Program-made: the position numbers and the translations under genes | The notes under the pieces: model-generated | The model's database searches: none | Seen by the model: the letters and a program-made list of their open reading frames with translations, nothing else | What the model was told of the DNA's origin: nothing | DNA from: Bradyrhizobium arachidis | GTDB taxonomy: Bacteria > Pseudomonadota > Alphaproteobacteria > Rhizobiales > Xanthobacteraceae | Direction of reading: 5' to 3' | DNA: 64,000 nt | NCBI RefSeq assembly: GCF_015291705.1 | Contig: NZ_CP030050.1 | Location: forward strand, 992,001-1,056,000 | Part shown: piece after piece, positions 17,489 through 27,994 of the stretch | How the letters are laid out: the number at the start of each line of letters is the position of its first letter | How positions within the stretch are numbered: position 1 is the stretch's first letter

Positions 17489-17661
17489 TTCCCTTTGTCC
17501 CAAGCGATGACTCTCTGACAGATGGTTGGGTTTGCTATCGGCGCATCGCCATATATTGGGCTGCCGGGGCGCCTCCGTCGGCACAAGGCTGACGTCGCTC
17601 GTATCGTCGTCGTTCAAGGTAAGCCAGGCCGTGGAGCAAAGAACGCGAGCAATAGACCGCG

Positions 17662-18794
17662 GCGGCCTATGTCCCGCTGAGCTTTGCACCAGGAGAAGCC
17701 TATCAGTTCGACTGGAGCCACGAGGTGGTCCTGTTGAGCGGCACCACGGTGATGGTGAAGGCCGCCCACGTCCGGCTCTGCCACAGCCGCATGCTGTTCG
17801 TGCGGGCCTATCCGCGGGAGACGCAGGAGATGGTGTTCGACGCCCACCGCCCTGTTCAAAGGCACCTGCACCCGCGGCATCTACGACTACATGAAGACCG
17901 CCGTAGAGACTATCTTGGTTGTAAAGGGCGTCTCTACAATCGCCGCTTCCTGCAGATGTGCAGCCACTATCTGGTCGATCCGGTCGCCTGCACGCCGGCG
18001 TCGGGCTGGGAGAAGGGACAGGTCGAGAACCAAGGTCGGGCTGGTCAGGGAACGCTTCTTCACGCCGCGGCTGCGGTTCAAAAACCTCGACGAGTTAAAC
18101 GCTTGGCTGCCCGACAAATGCATCAGCTACGCCAAAGCTCATCGCCATCCGGAGCTGGTCGATCAGACGATCTCGGACGTGTTCGAAGCCGAACGCCCCA
18201 AACTCGTTCCCTATGCCGGCCGCTTCGACGGCTTCCACGCGGTGACGGCGTCTGTCTCGAAGACCTGTCTGGTGCGCTTCGACAATAACAAGTACTCGGT
18301 CGCAGCCAGCGCAGTCGGACGACCGGTCGAGGTTCAAGCCTATGCCGATCGTATCGAGATCCGTCAGGATGGACGCATCGTTGCCGAGCACCCGCGATCC
18401 TATGGCCGGGGCGAGACCGTCTACTACCCCTGGCATTATGTGCCGGTGCTGGCCCGCAAACCCGGCGCCTTGCGCAACGGTTCTCCCTTCAAAGACTGGG
18501 TGCTGCCAGCCGCGATTGAGCGGATCCGACGCAAGCTTGCCAGCACCGATGATGGCAATCGGCATAGTCGACATCCTCAACGCGGTGCTGACTGACGGTC
18601 TGCCCGCGGTGGAAGCGGCCTGTGCCGAAGCGCTCAGTCACAGCGTCCATTTCGCCGATGTCGTTCTCAATATCCTGGCCCGTCAACGTGAACCCGCTCC
18701 ACCGGCCAACATCATGACGCCGGCGGCACTGACGCTCCGTCATGCGCCGATCGCCGATTGTGCCTGCTACGACAACCTCCGGAGAACCAACTGA
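17662..18794 (+). pseudogene. istA: IS21-family istA transposase, truncated and frameshifted
   Basis: Only the second half of IstA remains: the DDE core beginning AAYVPLSFAPGEAYQFDWSHE (17662), then at least two frame changes near 17850 and 18010-18060, then a long intact C-terminal part (RERFFTPRLRFKN, NKYSVAASAVGRPVEV, WVLPAAIERIRRKLAS) with a further shift near 18560. The N-terminal helix-turn-helix half is absent. The stop overlaps the istB start as in intact IS21 elements. Confidence 0.8.
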
Positions 18795-19639
18795 TGAAAC
18801 GAACCCAAATCTTCGATCTTATGGGCGAACTCAAGCTCTACGGCATGAAGGCCGCCTTCGATGAGATCATGGCGACTGCGGTCAAGCGCCAGCACGAGCC
18901 TCAGCGCATTGTCGGCGACCTCCTCAACGCCGAGATCAACGAGAAGCAGGCCCGCTCGATCAAATACCAGCTCACCATTGCAAAGTTGCCGCTTGCAAAG
19001 GACATCGCTGACTTCCAGTTCGATGGCACGCCGATCAATCAGACTCTCGTCAATGATCTCGCTGGCGGCGGCTTCATCGCCCAACAACGCAACGTCGTGC
19101 TGGTTGGCGGCACCGGCACAGGCAAAACCCACCTGGCCATTGCCATCGCCAGAAGCTGCATCCGATCCGGTGCCCGCGGCCGCTTCTTCAACGTCGTCGA
19201 CCTCGTCAATCGCCTCGAGACCGAGACCCGCAACGGACGGCAAGGACGGCTTGCCGAGCATCTGACCCGAATGGACTTCATCGTCCTGGACGAACTCGGC
19301 TATCTGCCTTTTGCCCAGTCCGGTGGCCAGCTCCTCTTCCACCTCATCAGCCGGCTCTATGAGCGCGCGTCCGTCATCGTAACCACCAATCTCGCCTTCG
19401 GCGAATGGCTGAGAGTGTTCGGCGACGCCAAAATGACCACCGCGCTGCTCGACCGATTGACCCATCACTGCGACATTGTCAAGACCGGCAACGATAGCTG
19501 GCGATTCAAGAGCCGGGACGACGATCACGCCACACGCGCTCGTCTCGCCTCCGCTATCCCGGCCAGCTCCGACGAGACGAGCGCTACCAGCAAAACCCGC
19601 CGCACGAAGGGCGCATTGCCTCACCCAGAATGTTACTGA
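18794..19639 (+). CDS. istB: IS21-family ATPase IstB
   Basis: 281 residues, intact. IS21 helper AAA+ ATPase that stimulates IstA. Walker [10 protein letters not shown], Walker [14 protein letters not shown], and the sensor region [17 protein letters not shown] overlaps the istA stop (TGATG). Because istA is broken, this gene is a passenger that could only act in trans. Confidence 0.92.
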   Translation: MKRTQIFDLMGELKLYGMKAAFDEIMATAVKRQHEPQRIVGDLLNAEINEKQARSIKYQLTIAKLPLAKDIADFQFDGTPINQTLVNDLAGGGFIAQQRNVVLVGGTGTGKTHLAIAIARSCIRSGARGRFFNVVDLVNRLETETRNGRQGRLAEHLTRMDFIVLDELGYLPFAQSGGQLLFHLISRLYERASVIVTTNLAFGEWLRVFGDAKMTTALLDRLTHHCDIVKTGNDSWRFKSRDDDHATRARLASAIPASSDETSATSKTRRTKGALPHPECY

Positions 19640-19692
19640 CAACTCCTCGCCGATGATTGGGTCGGTGCCATCGAATTGGTTCGGTGGCGTCT

Positions 19693-21379
19693 ATGGCGGG
19701 AAAGATCAGCATGGGCGCGCGGCGCGAGGTGGTGTCGGCGGTAACGGAGCGTTACCGGTCGGCCAAACGAGCGGAGAAGAGACGGATCCTCGATGAGCTG
19801 TGCGCAACGACTGGCTGGCATCGCAAGCACGCGGTGCGCGCGCTCCGGCGACGCGAGGCGGCTGGACCGGGCAAAGTCGAGGCAACAAGAAAGCGAAGAC
19901 GCAGATATGGCGCGACGATCAAGGACGCGCTGACGGCGCTGTGGGAGGCGTCGGATCGGGTGTGCGGCAAGCGGCTCAAGGTGATGATCCCGACCTTGCT
20001 GCCTGCCCTTGAGCAACATGGCCGATTGCCGCTTGGCCAGTCGGACCGTGATCATGTTCTGGCTATCAGCGCCGCAACCATCGATCGCCTGCTCGTCGAT
20101 GTGAAGATCGCGGCGAGCGGCGGCAGGCGACGCCGTGCCGGATTCTATTCGGCAATCCGGCGCGAGGTCCCGATCCGCACGTTCAACGACTGGAACAGCC
20201 CGGTGCCCGGCTTCTGCGAGGTCGACATGGTCGCCCACGGCGGCACATCGGTGGCTGGCTCGTTCATCCAAACCCTCACAATGGTCGATGTCGCCACCGG
20301 CTGGACGGAGTGCCTGCCGTTGCTGACGCGGGAAGGTTCGCTCCGTCGTCGAGGCCATCAACCGCGCACAGAGCCTGTTTCCCTGGCTGTTGCGCGGCGT
20401 GGACTTCGACAACGATAGCGCCTTCATGAACGATGTCGTCGTGCCATGGTGTCGCGAACAGAAGCTCGAAGTCACTCGCTCGCGCGCCTATAAGAAGAAC
20501 GATCAGGCGTTTGTCGAGCAGAAGAATGGTGCGGTCGTCCGCGGCCTCATGGGCTATGGCCGCTTCGATGGCGTCGAGACGGTGCGTATGATGGGCCGCC
20601 TCTATGCGGCGGCGCGGCTTTACGTCAACTTCTTCCAGCCGTCGTTCAAGCTGAAGGAGAAGCGTCGCGAAGGGGCTAAAGTGATCAAGCGCTATCATCT
20701 CCCATCGACGCCCTATGAGCGTGCCTTGGCGCATCCCAAGGTGACCGCGGCCGTGAAGAAACGGTTACGCGATCAGTATCGCTCGCTCGATCCGGTCGAG
20801 TTGTTGGCGGAGATTCGCGCGACCCAAGAGGAATTAGGCAATCGCGTCAATCGTCGTGCCGGACAGGCGCGCGGCCCGCAACCCGCTCACACTAGCATCC
20901 TGGCAGCGACCGCGGCGACCTTCGCGAAAACGCTTGGCAAGACTGCGACGGCCGGCGAGCCGCGTGCCACGCACCGGCGAACTCGTCGGCCCTATAAGAC
21001 CAGAGTTCGCATGCCGTCCAAACTCGACCCGCATATTGCCGCGATCGAAGCGTGGCTCGCAGAGCAGCCGCAGCTGACGGCGCTCGCAATTGTCGGCCGG
21101 CTGCGCGAGAAATACCCCGAGGAGTTCGGAAAGAGACAGCATTCGATTGTGCAACGTCTGCTGAGGGCGCTCAGACGGAGGGCTGCCGAACGGTTGGTCG
21201 CCCAGGGCCCGCTCGATGACGCCACGACCGCTGCCCCATTGCCCGGGGTTGTGGACGGCTCGGGCTATGTAGGGCCCGACCCGACCACAGCCCCTCTCGT
21301 CGAGCAAGGCGGGAAAGCCATCTGGCGCGACCGATCAATCGACATCGGATCGTCATCGGCAATGGCGCCATCACGGTAA
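19693..21379 (+). pseudogene. ISNCY/IS481-like integrase-type transposase, frameshifted
   Basis: Starts MAGKISMGARREVVSAVTER with a helix-turn-helix, followed by a retroviral-integrase core: CEVDMVAHGG (first Asp), DFDNDSAFMND (second Asp) and KNDQAFVEQKNG (Glu). The frame changes at about 20335-20350, between LLTREGSL and VEAINRAQSLFP. The C-terminal third (about 20870-21379) is basic and of the kind seen in these large rhizobial transposases. Family name is from memory of similar elements; ends not determined. Confidence 0.75.
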
Positions 21380-21380
21380 C

Positions 21381-21718
21381 ATTCGCAGATGCGGCAATAC
21401 GGGGGTCAATATTGCAAGCCGATTGACACGGGTCGTACTCGACGGCCAACTGGATGGCTTTCGCCCGCTCACGGCCGGCAATCTCGCCGGTTAGCCAAAG
21501 TGCCAGATCGATGCCGGCCGACACGCCGTTCGCCGTGACGATCTTTCCCGCGGGCACCACGCGTTCGTCGGGCTAGGGCTTCGCACCCATGATCCGGAGC
21601 ACGTCCATCTTGTACCGTGCGTTGTCGCCGGCTTGCCTTTTAGGATGCCCGCCGCGGCCAGAAGCAATCGTGAACGCGTTCGCGTTCCTCTATGGCCCGC
21701 CAACTCGGGATTGGTCAT
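21381..21718 (-). pseudogene. DJ-1/PfpI family gene fragment
   Basis: C-terminal part of a DJ-1/PfpI (isonitrile hydratase-like) protein in two frames. One frame reads LLLAAAGILKGKPATTH (from about 21680), the other VPAGKIVTANGVSAGIDLALWL and QLAVEYDP (from about 21560). The N-terminal half with the nucleophile Cys is missing. Lies at the edge of the transposase, so insertion probably removed it. Confidence 0.7.
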
Positions 21719-21825
21719 TTGATTTTGACGTCCGAACGTCGCGCGTAAAGCGGTGAACGGGGCATGCGGCGCCTAATTCCCTCGTCGGGAAATCGAAATC
21801 CGCCGCGGTGCGTTTGGCTTGGCAA

Positions 21826-22058
21826 TACCAGCAAAAATGCCAGCAAAGCGGACGGCTGCAGTGAGCTTTTGCCCGTATATTCAATGCACGCGAAAGTTTT
21901 CTAGCGAATCCCGGAATCGAACCAGAGACTTAAGTTATTGTTATTATTATAATTTTTTCCATGGTGCCCCTGGCCGATAATTGCCTAGAGCCATAACCAT
22001 TTGAATTTAGACCCACTTTTGTCGTTGATTGCTGCTGATACCAGCACAAACACCAGCA
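21826..22058. repeat. degenerate direct repeat and tRNA T-arm-like words in AT-rich spacer
   Basis: Two 20-mers, TACCAGCA-N-AAA-NN-CCAGCA, at 21826-21845 and 22039-22058 agree at 17 of 20 positions. In the same spacer, the 12-mer CGGAATCGAACC (complement of a tRNA T-arm) occurs at 21912-21923 and again at 22150-22161. The region is AT-rich against the surroundings. No complete tRNA can be folded. It could be a scar of site-specific integration. Confidence 0.35.
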
Positions 22059-22187
22059 GGATGACGCGCGGTATACGCCGACAAAAATAAAAAGGAGGGT
22101 TCTCGCCGCAGGCACGCCTATGCCCTTCCAGACTCCACAATCGCCTGATCGGAATCGAACCTGGCTCCGCCCCGAAATCGGAGTAAC

Positions 22188-23807
22188 CTACCGCGAGGTT
22201 GAGTCTAGGCTTGCGTCATGCGTACCCGATCCGATGATCACGCCCTCGTTGCCGCGGAGCAGGATCGACCCGTGTGCGAGCGGTGCCGGTGGGCGGTCGA
22301 GGTGCGTTGAGAGCAGCAGGTGGCTGCCGTCCCGACAGGTCCATTTTCGCGGCTCAGCCGCGATATTGAGTGCGACAATCACCTTCTGCTCGTCCAAAGT
22401 GCGCGCGAAGGCAAGCACCTCATCTCGCGATCGGATTGGCTGGTAGCGGCCGTCGCGTAAGGCCGCGTGCTCACGTCGAACTGCGATCAAGGCGCGAAAC
22501 AGCGCTAGGATCGAGCGGTCATCGCGCCGTTGCTCGGTCACATTGGCCATGCTCTCGGGACCGAGAGGCAGCCATGGCTTGCCGGTGGTAAAACCGCCTT
22601 TGGCACTGTCGTCCCAGCGCATGGGCGCCCGCTCGGGATCGCGGCAAAGGTCGTAGCCGGGCACGAGCTTCTCGAAGGGATCGCGGACGCTTGCGGACGG
22701 AATGGGAACGCGTTTGCGGCCGATCTCGTCTCCCATATAAAGGAAGGGCGTCCCGCGCAGCGTCATCACCAGCATCGCCAGCGCGCGCATCTGCGGTTCA
22801 CCGAGCTTGCTGGCAATCCGTTGTTTGTCATGGCCGCCGATGACCCAAACCGGCCAGGCGTGTTCGGACAGTGCGTTGAAATAGGCGTCGATCGCCGCCT
22901 GGAGCGACAGGGCGTCCCACCGTGTATCGAGCAAGGCGAAGTTGAGCGGCAAATGCAGGCGCGGTCGCTCCGTGCCGTAGAAGTGGCCGATGCGATCGGT
23001 CTTGCCCTGAACCTCGCCGCATAATAGCCGCCCCGGATAGTCGTCGATCACGCTGCGGATGAATTCGATGCACTGCATCGTCTCCGGCCGGTCGTCCGTG
23101 AAGACGGGAGTCTGGCGTTGTGGTGGCGGCTTGCCATGCGCCTGCTGGTTCGGCGGATTGTCGCGCAGATGCTGGTCCTTGATCAGCACCGCGCTCGCAT
23201 CGACCCGAAAGCCGTCGACACCGCGGTCCAGCCAGAATCGCATCACATCGGCGATGGCCTCCCGCACCTGCTGGTTCCGCCAATTGAGGTCGGGCTGCTC
23301 GACCAGGAAGGAATGATAGTAATATTGCCGTCGCGCTTCGCACCATTCCCACCCACTCCCGCCAAAGCGGCTCATCCAATTGTTGGGCGGACCGCCGTTT
23401 TCGGCCGCATCGGCCCAGATGTACCAATCGGCTTTCGCACTGTCGCGCGAGCTGCTGCTGTCAACAAACCAGGCGTGATCGTCGGCGGTGTGATTTGGAA
23501 CGAGATCGAGGATGAGCCGGATGTCCCTGGCGTGCAACGCGGTCAGCAGGCGGTCGAATGCGTCGAGGTCGCCGAAAGCAGGATCGATTGCGCAATAGTC
23601 GGAGATGTCGTAGCCGAGATCGCGAAACGGACTTTTGTAGATTGGCGTCAGCCAAATCGCGTCCACGCCGAGCCAACTTAGATATTCGATACGGGACATC
23701 AGCCCAGCGATGTCGCCCTTACCGTCACCGTTTGAATCCTGAAATGACACGAGGGCGATTTCATAGATCACCGCCGATTGCCACCAGGCATTTCCGTCCT
23801 CGGCCAT
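22188..23807 (-). CDS. GH13 alpha-glucosidase / oligo-1,6-glucosidase
   Basis: 539 residues, cytoplasmic. (beta/alpha)8 glycoside hydrolase of family 13: LDLVPNHTADDH, GFRVDA with nucleophile Asp203, CGEV with acid/base Glu265, and GGHD with Asp327. It hydrolyses alpha-glucosidic bonds of short oligosaccharides such as maltose, isomaltose or trehalose-related sugars. Start at ATG 23807 with a purine-rich site just upstream; an earlier start at 23870 is less likely. No sugar transporter or regulator gene lies beside it. The exact substrate cannot be read from sequence. Confidence 0.9.
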   Translation of the reverse strand: MAEDGNAWWQSAVIYEIALVSFQDSNGDGKGDIAGLMSRIEYLSWLGVDAIWLTPIYKSPFRDLGYDISDYCAIDPAFGDLDAFDRLLTALHARDIRLILDLVPNHTADDHAWFVDSSSSRDSAKADWYIWADAAENGGPPNNWMSRFGGSGWEWCEARRQYYYHSFLVEQPDLNWRNQQVREAIADVMRFWLDRGVDGFRVDASAVLIKDQHLRDNPPNQQAHGKPPPQRQTPVFTDDRPETMQCIEFIRSVIDDYPGRLLCGEVQGKTDRIGHFYGTERPRLHLPLNFALLDTRWDALSLQAAIDAYFNALSEHAWPVWVIGGHDKQRIASKLGEPQMRALAMLVMTLRGTPFLYMGDEIGRKRVPIPSASVRDPFEKLVPGYDLCRDPERAPMRWDDSAKGGFTTGKPWLPLGPESMANVTEQRRDDRSILALFRALIAVRREHAALRDGRYQPIRSRDEVLAFARTLDEQKVIVALNIAAEPRKWTCRDGSHLLLSTHLDRPPAPLAHGSILLRGNEGVIIGSGTHDASLDSTSR

Positions 23808-23944
23808 CTTTTCCTTCCTGCTGTTACCCAGGACCGACGCGACCGCCGCCGCAGGAGTTCCTATTGTCATTCAACGCGCCGAGAGAGATGGAATGACCAA
23901 CTGCTCGGTCTCGTCCGTCGAAGGCTTAATCTTGCTCAACTCGC

Positions 23945-24154
23945 TCACCTCGCGAGAGGCTTTTGGGGATCGTCCCGACGCTGGGCAGCTTCGGTATTCT
24001 GGTCGAGTTGGGCCCGCTCGCTACGGCGCAGACGTCCTGATCGATTGACACCGTACCAGATCGCTATGCCGAGTATGATGACGCCCAGGAATTGCAACCA
24101 CATTGCTTTCACGGAGAGATCCCCCAAAAGCATTCCAACGCCTGTATTGCCCAT
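23945..24154 (-). CDS. small membrane protein
   Basis: 69 residues. N-terminal glycine-rich segment, one hydrophobic span (MWLQFLGVIILGIAIWYGV) and a charged C-terminal tail (RLRRSERAQLDQ). Single-span inner-membrane topology with a cytoplasmic tail by the positive-inside rule. Function unknown. Confidence 0.6.
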   Translation of the reverse strand: MGNTGVGMLLGDLSVKAMWLQFLGVIILGIAIWYGVNRSGRLRRSERAQLDQNTEAAQRRDDPQKPLAR

Positions 24155-24242
24155 TTGTGAGCTCCTGCTAGATATGCGTGCAATGCGAGTACGCTGATGT
24201 CGTTCCTAATGTGAGAGGGAGGACGCGCTAATCGCTTCAGGG

Positions 24243-24727
24243 GTGCTACCTAGAATTGGAGTCATTTCCGATACGCACGGTCTTTGGCGGGCCGAAGTGG
24301 AGCGATGCCTAGCCGGCGTCGCCCACATCATTCACGCAGGCGATATTGGGGCTGCGGATGTCATCGATCGACTTCGCACTCTCGCGCTAGTCACGGCGAT
24401 CCGCGGCAATGTTGACGTCGGCGATTGGGCAGACAGTTATCCGGAGACCCAAACTGTGCGGATAGGAGGGCGCTGCTTCTACATACTACATGATCTGACG
24501 GGGCTAGAGGACAAACCGGCCCCGACGATGCCGACGTGGTGATCTATGCCCATTCGCACAAAGCCAGTGTGAGGGTCATTGACGGCGTGCTTTATCTCAA
24601 CCCCGGCAGCGCAGGCCCGCGGCGGTTCAGGGCTTCAGTCACGCTCGCGACGCTAGATCTCGATGGCGCGCCGCTGCAGCCTGTCGTCCACGATTTGAAC
24701 GGACCTGTGACGCGACGGATCAGCTAG
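24243..24727 (+). pseudogene. YfcE-type metallophosphoesterase, frameshifted
   Basis: N-terminal part from GTG 24243 has the phosphoesterase metal motifs ISDTHGLW, HAGDIG and AIRGNVD; the part with the last ligands, VVIYAHSHK and LNPGSAGPRR, continues in another frame to 24727. A single-base indel near 24515-24530 separates them. If the indel is real the enzyme is inactive; if it is an assembly error the protein would be a normal phosphodiesterase of about 160 residues. Confidence 0.8.
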
Positions 24728-24751
24728 GAACACTTCCGGCAGGGCTCCGTT
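24727..24751 (+). promoter_or_regulatory. EcfG-type general stress promoter of the SDR gene
   Basis: Perfect GGAAC (24727-24731), 16-base spacer, CGTT (24748-24751), 27 bases before the ATG at 24779. It starts on the stop codon of the broken phosphoesterase gene. Confidence 0.75.
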
Positions 24752-24778
24752 AACGGAGCATATCTCCGGAGCCGTTCC

Positions 24779-25636
24779 ATGACCGAGCATCCCAAGCCGC
24801 CGTTCCCCAGCCAGCAGCAGCCGATGCCGGGGGCGACGGCCGCGATGAATCCCCGGCCGGATCATGGAGAGGAGAGCTACAAGGGCTCGGGGCGCCTTGC
24901 TGGCAAGAAGGCGATCATCACCGGAGGAGATAGTGGAATTGGCCGCGCAGTTGCGATTGCATACGCCCGGGAAGGGGCGGACATCGTCATCGCCTACTTG
25001 AACGAGGATGAGGATGCTGCCGAGGTCAAGGCACTGGTGGAGCGGGAAGGGCGAGAGGTCGTTCTGATTCCCGGCGATATCAGTCATCCCGATCATTGCC
25101 GTGCCGTCGTGCAACGCGCCGTCGATGAACTCGGTGGAATCGACATCTTGGTCAACAACGCGGCTCATCAGGCGACGTTCAAGGACATCGCCGAGATCAG
25201 CGACCAGGAGTGGCAACGAACCTTCGCTGTGAACATCCATGCGATGTTCTACCTGACCAAGGCCGCAGTCCCGCACATGCGGCCTGGAGCTGCGATCGTA
25301 AATACGGCCTCGGTGAATTCCGACATGCCGAACCCGAGCTTGCTCGCCTATGCCACGACCAAGGGAGCGATCCAGAATTTTACGGGCGGCCTGGCGCAAA
25401 TGCTCGCCGGCAAGGGCATTCGCGTCAACGCGGTGGCACCCGGCCCGATTTGGACCCCGCTCATTCCGTCGACAATGCCCGAGGAGTCCGTCAAGAATTT
25501 TGGCAAGCAAGTGCCGATGCAGCGCGCTGGCCAGCCGGCCGAGCTTGCGACCGCTTACGTTATGCTCGCGGATCCCCTTTCCAGTTACACCTCCGGTGCA
25601 ACCTTGGCAGTTACCGGAGGCAAACCGTTCATCTAA
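24779..25636 (+). CDS. SDR family oxidoreductase, general-stress type
   Basis: 285 residues. NAD(P)-binding Rossmann fold with TGGDSGIG (48-55), NNAAH (126-130), Ser178 and the catalytic pair Tyr191 / Lys195 (YATTK). The extra N-terminal 40 residues (proline-rich) and TVTGGKPFI-like end are typical of the YhdG/GSP39-type SDRs found in stress regulons of Bacillus and rhizobia. Substrate unknown. An EcfG promoter precedes it, so it is probably induced by general stress. Confidence 0.9.
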   Translation: MTEHPKPPFPSQQQPMPGATAAMNPRPDHGEESYKGSGRLAGKKAIITGGDSGIGRAVAIAYAREGADIVIAYLNEDEDAAEVKALVEREGREVVLIPGDISHPDHCRAVVQRAVDELGGIDILVNNAAHQATFKDIAEISDQEWQRTFAVNIHAMFYLTKAAVPHMRPGAAIVNTASVNSDMPNPSLLAYATTKGAIQNFTGGLAQMLAGKGIRVNAVAPGPIWTPLIPSTMPEESVKNFGKQVPMQRAGQPAELATAYVMLADPLSSYTSGATLAVTGGKPFI

Positions 25637-25689
25637 CTGGGCCGCCTTTGCATGGCGCGGGCGGATGATCCTTCCGGGCTCGTGCGCCG

Positions 25690-25766
25690 TCATAGCATGA
25701 TGACGTAAACCGCCAATGCGAGAATGATCGCGAGGCTGCGACAATGCTGATGAGGAGCTTTCCCAT
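25690..25766 (-). pseudogene. tiny membrane ORF, one-base deletion
   Basis: Reads MGKLLISIVA in one frame and SLAIILALAVYVIML in the next; joining them by one base would give a 25-residue single-span protein, similar in pattern to the coupled ORF at 30678-30749. Weak evidence; it may be chance. Confidence 0.3.
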
Positions 25767-26155
25767 GCGACACCGTGTCTGCGAACAATGGCGCAGGGGT
25801 GCCGGCGTTCCACCCCGTCGGTTCAATGGAGCTTGTTCGTTGTTTGCAGCCCGACGCACAACCTAGGAGCACAGATCGATGGACATGGCAGAAGCCTCAG
25901 GAATGACCGAAGCATCCGGCCTCGAGAATAAGCCAGCCGGGGCAGAAGCCTAACCACGCAACGCACGCGGCCAGGGAGGTCCTTCATTCGAGCTGCAATC
26001 GGCCGCAGCGCGCCTGTCCGACGAATTGCGCCCGATCACCATAGCCGCGCCGCTTTCGTCGCTCCTCATGGCGTTCATACTCGGAGTGCTCGTCGGCCGG
26101 CGCCGCCAGGGATAGCGGCCTGAAGCAATCGGCGCTATGAATTGACATGGCGCAC

Positions 26156-26645
26156 ATGGCGCGCAAGCTCAAGACCTTTCAGCATCGCTCGGTTTCTATG
26201 ATCTCGCCATTGCGGCGCCTTCGATGAAGGCGGCGCTGGGGAAGGCGCCGGAAGCAATTGTTTCAGGGCATTGGTGCTTAGACCAATGAGCCAGCGTCGT
26301 CGCCGCGACCATGGCGAAGCCTGGCATCGTTCTCAAACGGCCGGCCGGCTCGAATGGGGGCGTTTCAGAGCAGGCCGATATTCCGTCCCAGTCGGCAGCG
26401 GACGACGCCGGAAAGAGGCCCGGTCACAGACGCGCCAAAAGATCGCGGCCGTGATCTGCGATGACCGAGGTCGCTACGAAAAAGCAGGGGCGAGATACGA
26501 GAAACAACAAAAGCAGGAGCAGGCGCAACGCCGCCGGGATACTGAGATTGAGCCGGCCCCCGCGTGCGGATCGCGCGGGGCCGAGCTTGCCGAGCAATGG
26601 TGCAGTAGACCGAAAGCGCTTTCGCACCCTGGCCCACGCTTGTAA
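26156..26645 (+). pseudogene. degenerate copy of the TolA-like gene at 41403
   Basis: Fragments in shifting frames match the protein at 41403-42008: ARKLKTFQ, FYDLAIAAPSMKAAL, MAKPGIVLKRPAGS, and RYEKAGARYEKQQKQEQAQRRRD. Several indels and stops. The parent type is usually found beside DNA-repair ligase genes, and a ligase remnant lies at 29337, so a former repair cluster may have decayed here. Confidence 0.65.
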
Positions 26646-26657
26646 GGGGCGGCCGAA

Positions 26658-27932
26658 CTATTCCGTCTGTTCGAGCGCTGCCGGCATTTTCGCGACCGAC
26701 ATCAGCGAACGGGCGACCTGGTTCAGCAACTGGTCTGCATTCTCCTCCTCGGCCAGGGACTTCGACAGCAGGCTGACGACGGCGCTGTGGCGGAGCTGCT
26801 GAGCGAGGTTGCGCGCAGTGGTATAGCCGGCGATCTCGTAGTGCTCGACCCGCTGCGCCGCTCCGATCAATGCAAGGTCGGCCGCCGCGTCTTCTTTCTC
26901 CTCCCCTTCGGACATGATCTCCTGGCCTTCCTCGACAAGGCCCATCATGCCCTTGCAGGGCTTCGCTCGCGCGGACTGGCCGAGCATCTGGAAGCACTCA
27001 TTGATGCGCTCGATCTGGGCTTCAGTCTCGGCCAGATGAACTTCGAATAGCTCACGCAACTGATCGAAACGTGCGGCTTGTGCCATCTTCGGCAACGCCT
27101 TCGTCAGCTGCTTCTCGGCATGAAGGATGTCACGGAGTTCGTCGATAAGAAGATCGCCAAGCCCGGCCTCATCGGCGGGCGGCGAACTCTCCGTGACGAT
27201 CGCCGCCGTCGGGCTGGGATCTCCGCCGGCCTGGATGGCCGGCGATTCCGTGAAAACCCAGTCGCCGCCTTCGTTCCAGGGACCTCGTGTGTCGATCTCG
27301 CCATGGTCGCCCGTTCCGGTCGAATCGTTGAAGAACTGATCGACCAGACCGGGTGTCGGCGCAATTCGGCCGATGCTGAATGCAGGCTTTGCCAAGCTCT
27401 CGAGCGCCAGCGAGAAAGCCTTCATGTGCGTGATCTCGCGTGTCATCAGAAACTGGAGCGCATCCTTGGTGCCGGCATCGTCAGTGAAGTTGATCAGTCT
27501 CTCGTAGACGATCTTTGCTCTCGCCTCGGCGGCGATGTTGCTGCGCAGATCGACGTCGAGCTCTCCTGTGATCTTGAGATAGTCGGCAGTCCACGCGTTG
27601 CCTTGTGAGTTGAACAGGTTCACTCCGCCGCCGCCGGCGATTGCAATGAGAGGATCGGCCTCTGCTGCCTGGCGATCGAATTTCGATGGCTTGAGATGCA
27701 TGCGGGCGAGCGTGCCGACCACCTCGAGGTGGCTCAGCTCTTCCGTGCCGATATCCATCAGCAGATCCTTGCGGTCTGGATCTTCGCAGTTCAGACCCTG
27801 GATCGAATACTGCATGGCAGCGGCGAGTTCGCCATTTGCGCCGCCGAACTGCTCGAGGAGCATGTTGCCGAAGCGCGGATCTGGCTCATCGACGCGGACG
27901 GTAAACATCAGTTTCTTGACGTGGTGATACAT
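26658..27932 (-). CDS. manganese catalase fused to DUF892 ferritin-like domain
   Basis: 424 residues from ATG 27932. Residues 1-275 are a manganese catalase: a ferritin-like four-helix bundle with LLEQFGGANGELAAAMQY, EELSHLEV, AEARAKIVYERL and EITHMKAF giving the E/EH ligands of the dimanganese site. Residues 300-415 are a DUF892 (YciE-type) domain (DELRDILHAEKQLTKALPKM, EHYEIAGYTTARNLA). It breaks down hydrogen peroxide; DUF892 proteins are stress-induced ferritin-like proteins. An EcfG promoter lies upstream. Gene fusion of these two stress families is notable. Confidence 0.88.
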   Translation of the reverse strand: MYHHVKKLMFTVRVDEPDPRFGNMLLEQFGGANGELAAAMQYSIQGLNCEDPDRKDLLMDIGTEELSHLEVVGTLARMHLKPSKFDRQAAEADPLIAIAGGGGVNLFNSQGNAWTADYLKITGELDVDLRSNIAAEARAKIVYERLINFTDDAGTKDALQFLMTREITHMKAFSLALESLAKPAFSIGRIAPTPGLVDQFFNDSTGTGDHGEIDTRGPWNEGGDWVFTESPAIQAGGDPSPTAAIVTESSPPADEAGLGDLLIDELRDILHAEKQLTKALPKMAQAARFDQLRELFEVHLAETEAQIERINECFQMLGQSARAKPCKGMMGLVEEGQEIMSEGEEKEDAAADLALIGAAQRVEHYEIAGYTTARNLAQQLRHSAVVSLLSKSLAEEENADQLLNQVARSLMSVAKMPAALEQTE

Positions 27933-27968
27933 GAGGGACTCATCGGTGTGAGGAGGAGGTGGTCTTCG

Positions 27969-27994
27969 AACGGGCGGATGCTGTCGTTTGTTCC
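27969..27994 (-). promoter_or_regulatory. EcfG-type general stress promoter of Mn catalase
   Basis: On the minus strand GGAAC (27994-27990), 17-base spacer, CGTT (27972-27969), 36 bases before the ATG at 27932. Confidence 0.7.

Noticed and set aside
18767..19642. A 291-codon open frame antisense to istB
   Set aside because: Composition is that of a mirror of istB; no domain, no start signal.
22120..22200. A complete tRNA gene
   Set aside because: Only a T-arm-like word is present; the stem next to it contains a mismatch and no D-arm or acceptor pairing could be drawn.
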